Positions 25,746 to 38,103 of a DNA stretch of 64,000 bases are shown here, piece after piece. The DNA is from Rhabditophanes sp. KR3021 (lineage: Eukaryota; Nematoda; Chromadorea; Rhabditida; Alloionematidae). The translations under genes were made by a program, and so were the position numbers. The notes under the pieces are model-generated. The model saw nothing but the letters and a program-made list of their open reading frames with translations. It was not told the origin of the DNA and ran no database searches. The first letter of the stretch is position 1; each line of letters begins with the position of its first letter. Location: positions 8,370,001 to 8,434,000 of the forward strand of contig CAUJLY010000001.1 in NCBI GenBank assembly GCA_963281155.1, read 5' to 3'.

Positions 25746-26245
25746 ATGAGTCTGGAGAAGGTTAGTTTTATTTGATTTTGATGATGTGCAATTTCACACG
25801 TTTTTTGCAGAAAGAAACTATCAAGTTTGTTAGAACTTGCGATGCCGCTAGAGCTCCTATCTTTGGATCTGTCTGTGCCGCTGGAGCCGATCTATGTGCT
25901 GCTGAAGCTACCATTGTTCCAGCTAACGGGAAAGCATGCATTTCAACTGGTCTCAAAGTCGCCATTCCTTATGGGTATTACGGCAGAGTTGCTCCTCGCA
26001 GTGGGTTGGCCGCCAAGAAATTCCTCGACGTTGGAGCTGGAGTGGTCGATTCAGACTACCGTGGGGTACTTCATGTCCTTCTCTTCAACTTCAGCAAAGA
26101 AGACTTCCAAGTAAATGTAGGAGACCGAATTGCTCAACTCATCTGCGAGAAGATCTGTCATCCCGAGTACACTGAAGTTCAAAGTATTGATGATACTGAC
26201 CGAGGAGAAGGTGGCTTTGGATCAACTGGCGTTGCCACCTCTTAA
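25746..26245 (+). CDS. dut-1: dUTP diphosphatase (dUTPase)
   Basis: Exons 25746-25760 (only MSLEK) and 25811-26245, giving 149 residues, the usual size of a homotrimeric dUTPase subunit. It hydrolyses dUTP to dUMP and pyrophosphate, which keeps uracil out of DNA and supplies dUMP. All five family motifs are visible in order: AGADLCA (1), APRSGLA (2), GAGVVDSDYRGVL (3, with the catalytic Asp and Tyr), GDRIAQLI (4) and RGEGGFGSTG (5, the phosphate-binding flexible arm). Only the two-exon reading supplies an ATG. It is followed 150 nt later on the same strand by ppt-1, with a 38-bp tandem repeat between them. Confidence 0.96.
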
Positions 26246-26273
26246 TTTATTGTACCCAACGTTTAAATAAATT

Positions 26274-26393
26274 GATTTTTTTGACTCTGTGTTGATTGCA
26301 TTTCTTAATTTGTTTTTTTTGACTCTGCGTTGATTGCATTTCTTAATTTGATTTTTTTGACTCTGCGTTGATTGTATCTGTTAATTTGATTTT
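26274..26393. repeat. 38-bp tandem repeat between dut-1 and ppt-1
   Basis: Three units of exactly 38 bp (starting 26274, 26312 and 26350) plus a fragment, built on GACTCTGCGTTGATTG followed by CATTTCTTAATTT and a T run. Units differ at only a few positions, so the array is young. It ends a few bases before the ppt-1 start codon and fills nearly the whole spacer. Confidence 0.85.
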
Positions 26394-26396
26394 GCT

Positions 26397-27453
26397 ATGC
26401 GGTGCTTTGGCCATATTCTCATTTGCTTTGTTTTTGTTTGTTCTACTTTCTGTAGACATCACAATACTATTAATTCAGAACAAAATTACAAAAATGTTTC
26501 TCTTCCAATTGTTCTATGGCATGGGTAAGTTTATAAATTTAAAATGAATCATCATTATTAATTGCAGAATGGGTGACAGTTGCTGTAATCCGCTTTCAAT
26601 GGGTTCTGTTAAAAGACTACTCGAAGATACTTTAAAAGGAGTTTACGTACATTCTCTTGAATTAGGCGATAATGTTGTGAGTGATACTGAACATGGTTTT
26701 TTTGCAAATATGAATGAAATTGTGGATATGGCTTGTCAGAAAATTAAAGCCGATGCGGAACTTCAAAATGGATACAATTCAATCGGTAAGTAAATGCTCT
26801 TGTCATAATTAAACTGACATTCATTTTAGGTTTTAGTCAAGGAGGTCTTTTTGTGTAAGAATTATAATTCGTTGTTCTGTATATGCTTTTATTTTAGACG
26901 AGCTCTTGCCCAAAGGTGTCCATTTCCTAAAATGAATTACCTAGTCTCAATCGGAGGCCCCCAACAAGGAATATACGGGTTTCCATTTTGCATTGGAAAT
27001 TCAAAAGCATGCAAAATTGTTTCAAAGCTGCTTAACTATGGCGCGTATGAATCTTTCATTCAAAAGTCAGTTGTTCAAGCTCAATATTGGCATGACCCAA
27101 TTAGATCTGATTTATACAAGAATCGTTCAATCTTCCTAGCTGATATTAATAACGAAAATAAAATTAATGTTGATTATAAGGAAAATATCGAGGATCTTAA
27201 AGGAATGATTCTAGTTAAGTTCCTAAAAGACGAAATGATCGTACCCAGAGAAAGCTCATGGTTTGGATTCTTTGGTGCAGATGGAAGTACTGTTTCAAAG
27301 ATGGAGAATACAACTTTGTACCTTGAAGATAGAATTGGTTTGAAAGCATTACACGAAAGCGGAAGACTCCACTTTTTGGAAGTCAATGGAGAACATCTAC
27401 GAATTTCGGGAAAAGAATTAGTTGACAAAATTGTTATTCCATATCTTAAATAA
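26397..27453 (+). CDS. ppt-1: Palmitoyl-protein thioesterase 1
   Basis: Exons 26397-26524, 26568-26785, 26830-26854 and 26898-27453, giving 308 residues (human PPT1 has 306). A signal peptide (ILICFVFVCST) directs it to the lysosome, where the family removes palmitate from cysteines during protein turnover. Conserved order: [33 protein letters not shown] (nucleophile Ser in G-F-S-Q-G), RALAQRCPFP, QYWHDPIRSDLYKN, SIFLADIN, LVKFLKDEMIVP (acid Asp), SSWFGFFG, LYLEDRIGLK and GEHLRIS (catalytic His). The start was chosen because it is the only ATG that supplies a signal peptide in the frame of LPIVLWHG. One exon is just 25 nt. Confidence 0.95.
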
Positions 27454-30400
27454 ACTAAATTGAATGTTAAAGTAATGTTTTCTTTTGGTAAATAAATTCC
27501 CTTTTTTAACTACGACTTATTCCTTTTTTTAGATAAAATTATTTTTGATATCGTTATCTCATAAATTGTTTCCGCGCACATCTTCTTATCAATTATCTTT
27601 GTATAGATTTAATTTAAAAGAAGCAAGTCTTTTTTCACGCATTCCCTCAAAAAGAGAGATGTTCTCTCAAGTTTAGGAATGACAAATGTGGCATTGTATC
27701 GGGAAATGTCTGCGCATGCCCTTTTGATAAGCCTATCTACGAACACACAACTAATTTAACTCTCACTTTCAATCAAATGGGAAAAGTAAACTAATCAAAA
27801 TGCATAATCTTTGTTGACTTTCTGTCAATTTTAGGTTTTTTATATCTACTTTAAATATTAAAAATGTAAAAATTACCATATTCTCATTGCCTTTGTTCCA
27901 TAAAATAGAGATTTTTTTAGATGCTTATACTTTCAAATTACTCCATTCCATATCTAGACTTTAATTAGTTCTTCTTTGATCAAAATTCTGATTCTGTAAA
28001 TTCAATATACATAATTAAGTGTGTTAATACTTTTTTAAATATTGCTTTTATTATTATTGTAAAATGATGAGAATGGAAGTATAACTTCTGACATGTAATT
28101 TACATTTTGTAAAAAATAATGCGATTCGAAAAAAGTATTGCATACATTAATTTATCTTAAACATATAAAGACGTCTTTTTTGCATCTGCAACAAAGCACC
28201 TTTTTACCATTGGATTAACACTTTTGTCTTACAAATAAGAGACGACTTAAATTATTATTAATAACAAAATTGATAAATAAAATTAGCAATAAATAATATT
28301 TGAAGCGGAACAAATAACTACATTTCATTCCAGACAATTCATTCGACCCTACATTCCTTTTGAAGGTACTCATTGCTTTAATTTAATAATTTATCTTATC
28401 GAGACTCCAGCGCGCTTTCTTATCTACTACGTCCATTATGAATTAATAAAAGGAAGGATGTAGTTCTTTTAAAAGTGGATTATTACATTAAATTTGCTAC
28501 TATATTTAATTTTGGCCATGCCTAATGTAGTATCATTATTTGATTTGGTTATTTAGTTTGCAAGAATGCTTTAAACACTTTTTATCATTTTTTTGATTAA
28601 ATAAACATGTTAATCAAGTTATAAAATTATTATGTGCATATTTGGAATTTTATTTCCATTGTACATGTCTTTTGGCTCAAATAAATGGATTAAGAGGTTC
28701 TCGTAAAATAAAAAATGACCTTTAAATATTTAGCTTAATAATTTCAAATGTTGCATTAAATTTAAATAAATCACAACAGATATTTAAAAAATCGGTTTCT
28801 TATCAACTCCTAGATCACTTATTTGAGTTAGATATGCAAAGTAACACTTACTTTTATCATTTTTATCATCTCTTTTATATTACTCAATTCAAACACAATT
28901 TCTATCCCCTCTTTTCGTGCCTCCGAACAGCAATGTGTGCCAATGACGAGAGAAAAGTTCCAAAACCAATGAATGTCTTTGCATTACTATTGAACTCACA
29001 TTATAACTATACAAAGTGCCGTTCTCAAATTTAATTGAGTGATATGGCCCGTACTGGTACACACTAATCACTCTGGCCATTTTTAAAGCACTATTTTTTA
29101 CAAAATACTTATTACTTTGACCGGGCCTTTACAACACTCAAATTGCGTTTACCGACTTTATGATCTCTTTCATCACAAAACATATATCTATTTAAAATAA
29201 CAAATTGATAATTAAAATTATTAGGGCTCTAAACGAGTGATTTACAACCACTAATTGAATATTGCATAAATATTTGTATGATCAGTTTATTTTCTAAATT
29301 ATTTATAAGAATTGTCTTTTGGTAGAAATGTTTATTCTTGCAATTATTTTAATTTAAGAAACATCTGTTCTCCTAAATATAGTTATAATAAAATATCCAA
29401 CAAATTCTTTTATAGTAGTTGTTTTTTTGGTGATGGCACAATCTTTTTCACTTTGTTTTTTAAACAAAAGCTGAGACCAGGAAATTGTTAGAAAATGTTA
29501 TTTGCGCAAATATATTACCAAAAAGGGGTCGAATGCCTCTTTTTTTAAGCAAAATCTTAATTAAGTAATTTCCCTAACAAATGCTTTTGAAAATGTTGAA
29601 GTTATTAGTGAGTAATGTTTTTGGCATTCAACTAATATTTTTAACAACCTGAATAAAGCCTTCTGTTAGTAGATAATCCTAGATAATTCTTCAAAAAAGT
29701 ATCATTTACCAGATGTTGTGTTATTTTTTGCGCATAAAATATAGAATTAACTTTTATCATTATTTTGGTAACTTAATAAGCAGAAGTGGCAGATATTTCA
29801 GCTGTTCTATGGTACTATTTCAATTGAGCCAATATTAAATGATTAAAAAAGAATTGGAATAAGTCACATTAATCATAGACTACAATTTTTAAATTTCATT
29901 CCTATATTGGATCAATTCTATATTTTTACATGACCAAATGATCAGAAACGTCATTTAGATTTCCCCTTAAACTATTATTCATAAGTTATTCATCAACCGA
30001 AACGATATTTTTTAGCATTCTTTGTATTTATTTGTTCGAGACCTATACAATAGTTTCCCCAAAAAACAAAACTTTAAAATATTTCATTTGTAAAGCTTTT
30101 TTAATACTTATTTTACTTTTGTCAAAAAACAGAACACAAATAAAGTATATTTTGCGCCACCCATAATAGATAACAAAAAGTAGTAAATATCCACAACACA
30201 TTTCTTTTTTGAATCCACAAAAAAAAGAACATGCACAAAAGACCTCTTATTACATACAAAAAGAAGTTGTCACCAAAATTCATTTGTTTTTTATGACAAG
30301 CTTTGGACACAAGTCACATTAAAAGGTTGTCAATGTTATTTGAATTGGAGATTCTGCGCAGCTTTAAAAATAACTACGCCATGCAAAGTGCCATATCTTC

Positions 30401-33400
30401 CAATGTTCATATCTCTTTTACATCATCTCCTCTTTCAATAACACAAAACAACAAATCTAAATAAAAGTTTCCATTTATTAGATTTGAACTTTTTTATATT
30501 TCTTTAATATGATAATAGCTTCTCTTCAATCAACTTTGATTACTTGTAAAAAAGTACATGATTCAATTTGAGGAAAGAGAAGGAAGATTTAAAATGCTTT
30601 TTTAATTGAAACCTATTTTTGTTTGATTAAAAATATGACTCTTTCCTTTTGATGCGCAAGTTAAAGTTGAACATTTATGTGAGTTGAGAGGAAATGGCAC
30701 AACTATATTATCTTTAAACTTTAAACAAAGCTGTTTTTGCTGGAGTTCGTTAACAAAAAATAAGTTTGTTAAAAAAGTAAATTTGACTCAAGTTGTCTAA
30801 ATCTTCACATAATTTATTGTTACTTTGATTAGAATGCCTTTCCTTTGTGTATACTACCCTTCATTTTTATTAATTACATAAAAAACTACAAACTATTGTT
30901 TATAATAACATTATGAATAATTATTTTTCCTATCAAAAGTTCATCTCAAATAATTGGCCAATCATTTAACCCTACATCATCATTTCATTAACATCAAGAC
31001 GAATGTATATAATTTTGTGACTCTTGCAAAAGAAATATTAGTCTAGACAGACCTTCGTTTGGTCAAAAAGTAAACAAAATTTACCCATCAAATGATATCT
31101 TGAATCTTGCCACAAACAAGTTAATTTTTATTAGTAACATTTAACAGAAAAATGTACTTTTTTGATACTTTATGTGCGCTATACACACACATACCTTTAT
31201 GCCATATTACATTAGATGTTAACAATTATTGTTCTTAAAATAATTTAAGAAGTAGGCTTAGAATGTGGCAATATATATTTCGCTTTAACAATAACTTTTG
31301 ACAATCATCAAAAGTATACAAATTTCTTTTTGTTACTTTTATGAAATACATAAGAGGCACCAAAAAATGGTGAATTAGTTATTTTTTTAAGAGTTGTCAT
31401 TATTCATCATATTTTTAATAACTGTATCTGCTGCTAAATAAAGCCTTAACATTTAATTAAATTGATGGTTTATACTATTCTTCTTTTATATATTAATATA
31501 TACCCAAAAACCAATCCAAATAATTCATCAAACTCATTTTTTGTAAATATTATTTATGACACGCTATATCCTTTTGGTTTGCTCAACTATATGTTTGTCT
31601 ATAATTTAAGAATATGAATTCAATCAACTTTTGATATTGAAATCAAATTTAATCCACTAGTTTAAATGAGTCTACTATCGCCTACAAATTAAAAAACGAT
31701 ATTACCAACTGTCATGAATAATTATTTTATTTTTTGTTATCCATTCAAAACTCAAAATATTTTTTTGAATGCCAAAATAAATAACAACTCAATAGTAAGA
31801 ATAAGCAATTTTAGGAGAGAAGTTTTTGGCTTAAATTTGTAGAATGTTGGATTATTAACTAATTGAATTTAGTTCAAGATATGTAGATCAAATCAAACCT
31901 TTCAATATATTTGTTTGCAAATTGATACTTTTTTGCTTTCAGAATAAATAGTTGTTAGATAGTATTTCATCTTGTTGATCCCAAATGCTTTATTTAATCA
32001 TCTATAGTTTCAAAGCTGCACCATCCAAACTAATTATACTGAAAATGTATAAAATTAACTAATTCCTTTACATCATCATTCAAATTCTTTTTTCAACCTC
32101 ACAAAAACGCTATATCATGTGGCTAGTAAAATGATCATTTGAAAATAAAAATTAATGATAATCGCTAACTTTTTTAATAAGGTCGCAAGATGTATGGTAA
32201 TAACAATCAAAATTGGATTTTGTATGTTTGTTCCTTGTTGACATAACAAAAAGTTGGTGGAGCGCTAATAGTTATAGCAAAATATTATTTTATTCAATTT
32301 TACGTTGGTTATTTAATGATAAAGCATTTGAAGGAATTCTGGGCGCGTTTTGATTATTTCCTCGTTTGGACTGTTTTTGTTTAAATTTTTTCATTATGGA
32401 ATTATGTCATTTCCACAATTCTAAATGCCCTTATAAGTTTCGCATCATATTTCCTCCGAAATTGATTCATAAAATATATTATCATTCAAGATTTGCCCGA
32501 TCTAACCCGCAACTCAAAGCTACGCTTTATTGTTTGACGGGCACCTATGAAGCAATAAATCTTGATCACATTATTATCCTGCTTTCTTTAATCATCTCAA
32601 CAAAAATGAATTTTTTACCCATGCCACATCCCCTCTGCGCTTAATCCTACCTTCTAAAATAATAAATTCCCCCAATACATGTTGCTCAAAGTCTCAGCGA
32701 CAACTAAATTAAACTACGAAAAGGGAAAAATAAAATCAGTATGAATGTCTCTTCAGAAGGTTTCAGCTGTACACGATCAAGATTATTTATGAGTATACTG
32801 CGATATTGAAACTAATACATACTAGCCTCTCTTTATTGTGGCTGATTGTGAAAACAAAAAATGTATATTCATTATTATGGCAATAAAAAATGATAATAAA
32901 TAAAAGTTGTGGCGCTTTCGACAAAAGATAAAAGCTTTCACATATGTAATAGACAACAATCTAATATTTATCCTTCATCAATTTTTTAAAATGATTCAAG
33001 TTTAATATTTACAATATATACATTTTAACTGCTTCTAGCATATATATAAACATTATAGACTTTAATTACAATACCAAGGATGATCAAACATAATTAAAAT
33101 AATCATCTTTTAAAGTTATTTTATGTGTGTGAGCAAAATATAGCTTCATATTATATGCGCAAGATCAAATAAAAAGGGCCCCATTAAAAATGTATTCATC
33201 TCCGTAGAATCAGACCGTCTATCGCCTTTTAACAACTATTTAATTTTGAAAAGTCTTTCCACACAAAATCATACTGCCTTTTTGATTATTATTCTTACAA
33301 AAATATATATCCAATCATTAATGGTCTTAATTGTAGACCTAGCCACTGATTCCCCTTCCAGCTTCATCACCCTACCACGACCACGCACAACATCTCAATT

Positions 33401-36400
33401 ATTCATATTTTCAAATAAACGCACCCACAATCTCATACTTACATTACTTTGCTATCACCAAACCACAACACCACTATACATTTATTTATTTCAACAAACA
33501 TGCTTAATAACAATTTCGTTGTATCCATTTGGCTGCGTGAAATTGTCATGATCTGATGTCCTATGCTTTACCATCATTCTTCTCTATTTACTCAAAAATA
33601 TTTCTATACAACATTTCTTTAATTATTTAATTTAGTTTCAAATGCCTATTACTCATTGCCTGATCGCATATCTTTTATTTGCATTCAAATAAAAATAACA
33701 AGTGCTTGATTTTGCATGGCCTATCAAAACAAATAGTAATGATTTAATGTCTGGTGCGCATTACAAAGATACATACCTTATTCTTTGCGCAATCTAATAG
33801 TTGATTCATTCTTGAATGATCTTTATCAAGCAAATTCTTTTCCCTACATTTATTTGTCCACCAAAAGCAAACTCTTCCCTACTCAAATTGCCAACTTATA
33901 AAAAACAACTTGAGATTATTTAATCGCAAGCATCTACTTTTTTTTATCTCATAAACAAACCTTAATCATTTTATTTTTTGATTATGTTAGCGGGTATGTT
34001 TTGACGTTCTTATTTTTGCCATTTTTTGGGCGATTTGATAAAGTTACATCTGAGGCCTTTAATTGTTTTGTCTTTTGGGATGGATATTACTTTTTTGTTT
34101 GTCTTTGTGGAGCCTTTTTTGATTGGTAAGGATCTGCAAGTTGGGTGGTTTATTCAATTGGATGAGGCATCTATTTTTAATTTTTATTCTTCCTCAACTC
34201 TTTACACTAAAATAATTTATCTTTTTGACTTGCCAACTTCCATCATTGTCTATTTTTTGTTATTTAACTGCGCACCCTCAATTGCATTCAAAAGTAACAA
34301 AAAAACTGCTAAATTGGCCCTTTAGTCTACGATTGCCGGATATGTTTTTTTAACCAATAATACACATCTCAAACCATTATTCTTTAACTGGTTCAAGAAT
34401 TTTCTATTTTGTTTGCGCTAAAATATTCTTTTTTATTATTTGGTGGGTAAGTTATGTTTTGAACGTTTTGTTTTGTTATCCAACTTTTTTTTGTTATTTC
34501 AATTTGTTTTCCTAGACATACACGATAATTTGATTCTTTGGGGCAGGAGAAAAGAAGGATATGTCTAAGTGTAGGCAAAGAAAGTTGTTTCCTGTTCAAG
34601 CTAAGGTTTTTAAGCACCTAAATGGTTTGATGGAGTTTTGTCTAAGTTTTGATGATTACTTTATACTGGTAATTTAAATTTGATTTGGCTGCAAAACAAA
34701 TTTGGGGATTTTGTTTTGGGTGAAAAGGGTCCTGAAACTTAGGATGGAATATTTATTTATGACATTGTTGAGTGATTATATTTAGAAGAGTAAATGAAAA
34801 TGCTATGATCAACAACATCTATTCTCTAAAATATTCATATATTTACATTCTTTGCAAGTAACCAAAATTAAAATAAGTTCATTCCATGAATTCATCCATA
34901 ACTGTCCTGACATAAACAAAAAATACACTCTGCCCTCGAACTTCATTACACCCACTCCCCAAACACCGCACCACCATTTGATTCCAACCAACAATTTGCA
35001 AAAAAGTATCTAAAATAGATCCTAAGTATAGCATTACTTTATTAAGCCTATAAACTTTCTAAATATTTATGATTTCCTTCTTCCAATCCTATTTAATAAT
35101 ATACAATTTTGCGCACCCTCCTAAATGAGATGCTTCATACTCTTTTTTATTGACTTTAAATAGGCGATGGATCTTTTTAAAAGGTACTATCACAAATATT
35201 CTCTTTTTGTTGGCAGAATAGCAAAATATATTTTAATATTTAATGCCGAGGATTTTTATAGTTGCCCATCACGTTACTTACTCTTTTTTTTGTTTAGTTT
35301 GATAAGGTGTACATTTTTATGTTTTAAAAAGTACTCTACGACACAGGAAGACTGTTGGTGTGGGTTGGTGCGCACGGTGAATAACTTGATTTTTACAGTA
35401 TTTGTGTTTTGTTTGTTGGTAACAATTTGATGTCAAAAGTATTATTTTGTTTTTTTAAATATTTTAAAAGTCTCTTTTTGGAAATCAAAGCGTTTATTTG
35501 TGCTTATTCATTTGTGTAGATGAAGGGTGTTCTGTCAGGTATGTGCGTTTCTTTTCTTAACTAAAGAGTACATCCTTTCACCATGTCTTTTCCAACTAAT
35601 TGTCTGTGCCTTTCTGAAACATTTTAAAGGTTATAAAAAGCAACTATTTATAGTGTGGCTACTCTGAGACACCAAAAATTGATACCTTTTAGCTTATTCT
35701 CAACAACAACACACGCACCCCCCTTTTTGTCCTCCTCATTACAATATGTTTCATAACACTTGATTGCGCGTGTCGTCGCCAACTCACAACCGCAAAAATT
35801 ATTCGTTTCTGTCCTGATTGGTATTGGTCATATCATATATTTTTGTAGTGATTGATTAATTTGACTTGACTCTTTTTTGCTACTCCAAAATATTTCTCCT
35901 TCAGAAGCTTGACATACTAAATATTATTTATATGTACAAATTAATACTAAATCCATCCTACCTTCCAACTTTTCAAATAAGGTACACCGCCAAAATATTT
36001 TAATCTACCCACCAAAAAGAGATGTAATTGGGAATTTATTATGAGCATATAAAGTCATCTACGGGCCATCATTTACCATGATAAGGGGTAATGATTTTAT
36101 GTTAAGGTTAGTGGATGTGGTATCTTCCAACTATGTTGGAACCATCTTTATTGCACAACTTTTTTTGGTTTATTTTGTGAGTATTCAATATTCCGGTGGG
36201 ACAATTACTATTTTTTACCTAATTTAACAACAATCTCCAATCAAACAACTAAAAAAGCGTCATCACTCCCCATTTAAATAAATTTACTTACCATCTCTTT
36301 ATTAATTACCTCTACTTATCAAAAATTACCATGATCCTCCAACAATTAATTTCCAATACTTTCACAAGCCTACACACACACTAATGTAGAAGTATGTTTA

Positions 36401-37481
36401 TGTATTTATACATTCATAACTGCGTGGCTTTTGGTTTTAATGATTACCCTACTGGTCACATACACATGCACATTCAAATTCCATTTGACTGATTTGATTT
36501 GGGTCGTTTGGTATAACATTTATTTATTTATAATTTAGTAAAGCTTTAACGAAAATTGGCAACTAGAAAAAGAAAAGATAAGTGATGTTTTATCATTTTG
36601 TTGATGAAATCAGTCTCGAACATATGCTTCTTCCTAAGACTTGATCATAAAAAATAGCTGTTAGGATGTATCATTTGTAGTTCAAAATATTATCTCTTTT
36701 TGTTGGATGTTGATTAATTTGAGGGTAGAGGTAAAAAATATTTATCTACCATCAAAAGAGATCTTTTTGATTGTTATGCCAAATAGTACCTTTAGACTTA
36801 ACAAAATAAATAGTCTAAAAGAATCGAAATGCCATCAAATACAAATTTATTTCAGTTGATAAAGTCGAGGATTTAATGCTCACCAATAAACAACCTTTGG
36901 TACCTGACTTTTATAAAACTCCATTAGCCAAGTTCAGTGAAGGATGCATTTGTGAGTTGGCAAGAAAGTAGCAGGGACCAATAAATATTATTATACTACA
37001 TTGAAATTCTTTAATTTATGGATGACAGGTTATATTAACACTTCTAGGTCCCAATAATCTTAGCGTCAACACAAAGGTTAGTGATATTAAGTTTGGTTGC
37101 GCACAAACAAATACCATTTGATTAAATGATATGCGCATTTCATTGCCTGGCATTATTAAGCCCACTGGCCATTTTTATTCTGGTAGATTGAGAAAACAAA
37201 ACTCCACCCTGATATTTGTTCCTCACCTTACACGCGCATACCAATTTTTATTTCCTATGCGCATTACTCTCAACATTTTCTGTGTGTCTATTACCTTCTT
37301 CTCGTTAGAAAATAAAATACATATATTTTAGCACCTGTAAGTAAAGGGGATCATTATGACAATAGTCGTGTACGCACTGACTCTTTCTTTATTCCGATAT
37401 TTTAATTTATTATTTAAAACTGTAACTCGCATTTTAATTGGTGCCTTCCATTACCGTAAATCAAATTTATTTCTGTTTCAG
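27454..37481. other. 10-kb AT-rich gene desert
   Basis: No exon with family resemblance or a convincing acceptor/donor pair on either strand. Open stretches up to 101 codons (for example 32366-32644, 33246-33551, 34026-34325) translate to low-complexity hydrophobic sequence. CG dinucleotides are scarce except within TGCGCA/TGCGC words, which recur (separate entry). The 3' end abuts a DNA-binding protein gene, so long-range regulatory DNA is the simplest reading. No tRNA-like B box or CRISPR-like array seen. Confidence 0.5.
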
Positions 37482-38103
37482 AAAAATGAATCCGGTAGGT
37501 ATCTCAGATACCCCATCTTCTATTATAATGTGTCGGCCTTCTGAACAAACTACCAAACGCAAGCATCCATATCATGATCTAAGTGAGGAAAATAACATTC
37601 CTAAAGTTAGAAAAATGAAATTATATCCGGTTGAATCTAAACTAGATATCATTGATTTGGCAAAGTTTATTGGCAATAGGTAAGTTATATTGTTTGAAGG
37701 TGTCATTTATTTTGTTTTTAGAGCTGCTGGTAGGGAATTTAATGTTGCTGAAAGTTCGATTCGGGAATGGAAGAAAAATGAAGTCAAATTAAGGTATGTG
37801 GGATTGTTTGCTGAGAGTTCATCTTTTATCTATTTCCAGAACAGCTTTAAGACATGATTTAGAAAGAAATTGCGGTGATTATGATCAATTAATGAAATCA
37901 AAATTGGCCCTGGAAAATGAAATTGACGTGAAATTGGTAAGTCGGCAGATGGCATTTATTTAAGTGTACTTTACATAACTTTATCTAACTATATACAACT
38001 TTTTGTAATATCTTCCTTTGACCATTAGAAAAGTATGTAAGATCACTGCTTATCACCACATTTTGTGCCTATCTCTAAAATTGAAACATCTTTTGAATGC
38101 GCA
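29513..38103. promoter_or_regulatory. Cluster of TGCGCA palindromes
   Basis: Exact TGCGCA occurs at 29513, 29729, 30355, 30653, 33156, 33755, 33786, 34269, 35110, 35369, 37098, 37132, 37258 and 38098. Near-matches (TGCGC or CGCGCA) lie at 30153, 31175, 32636, 34414, 35765 and 37233. At the AT content seen here fewer than one exact copy would be expected in 8.6 kb. Isolated copies lie at 18538 and 27711. The word resembles the half-site of NRF-1/EWG-type factors (TGCGCATGCGCA), but no full double site is present here except TGCGCATGC at 27711. Functional meaning is inference. Confidence 0.5.

Noticed and set aside
25827..26175. Alternative open frames of 79-95 codons within dUTPase and on its opposite strand
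   Set aside because: All five dUTPase motifs lie in the annotated frame; the others are composition artefacts.
32366..34325. Open frames of 92-101 codons in the gene desert
   Set aside because: Hydrophobic low-complexity translations expected from AT-rich DNA; no splice signals or family match.
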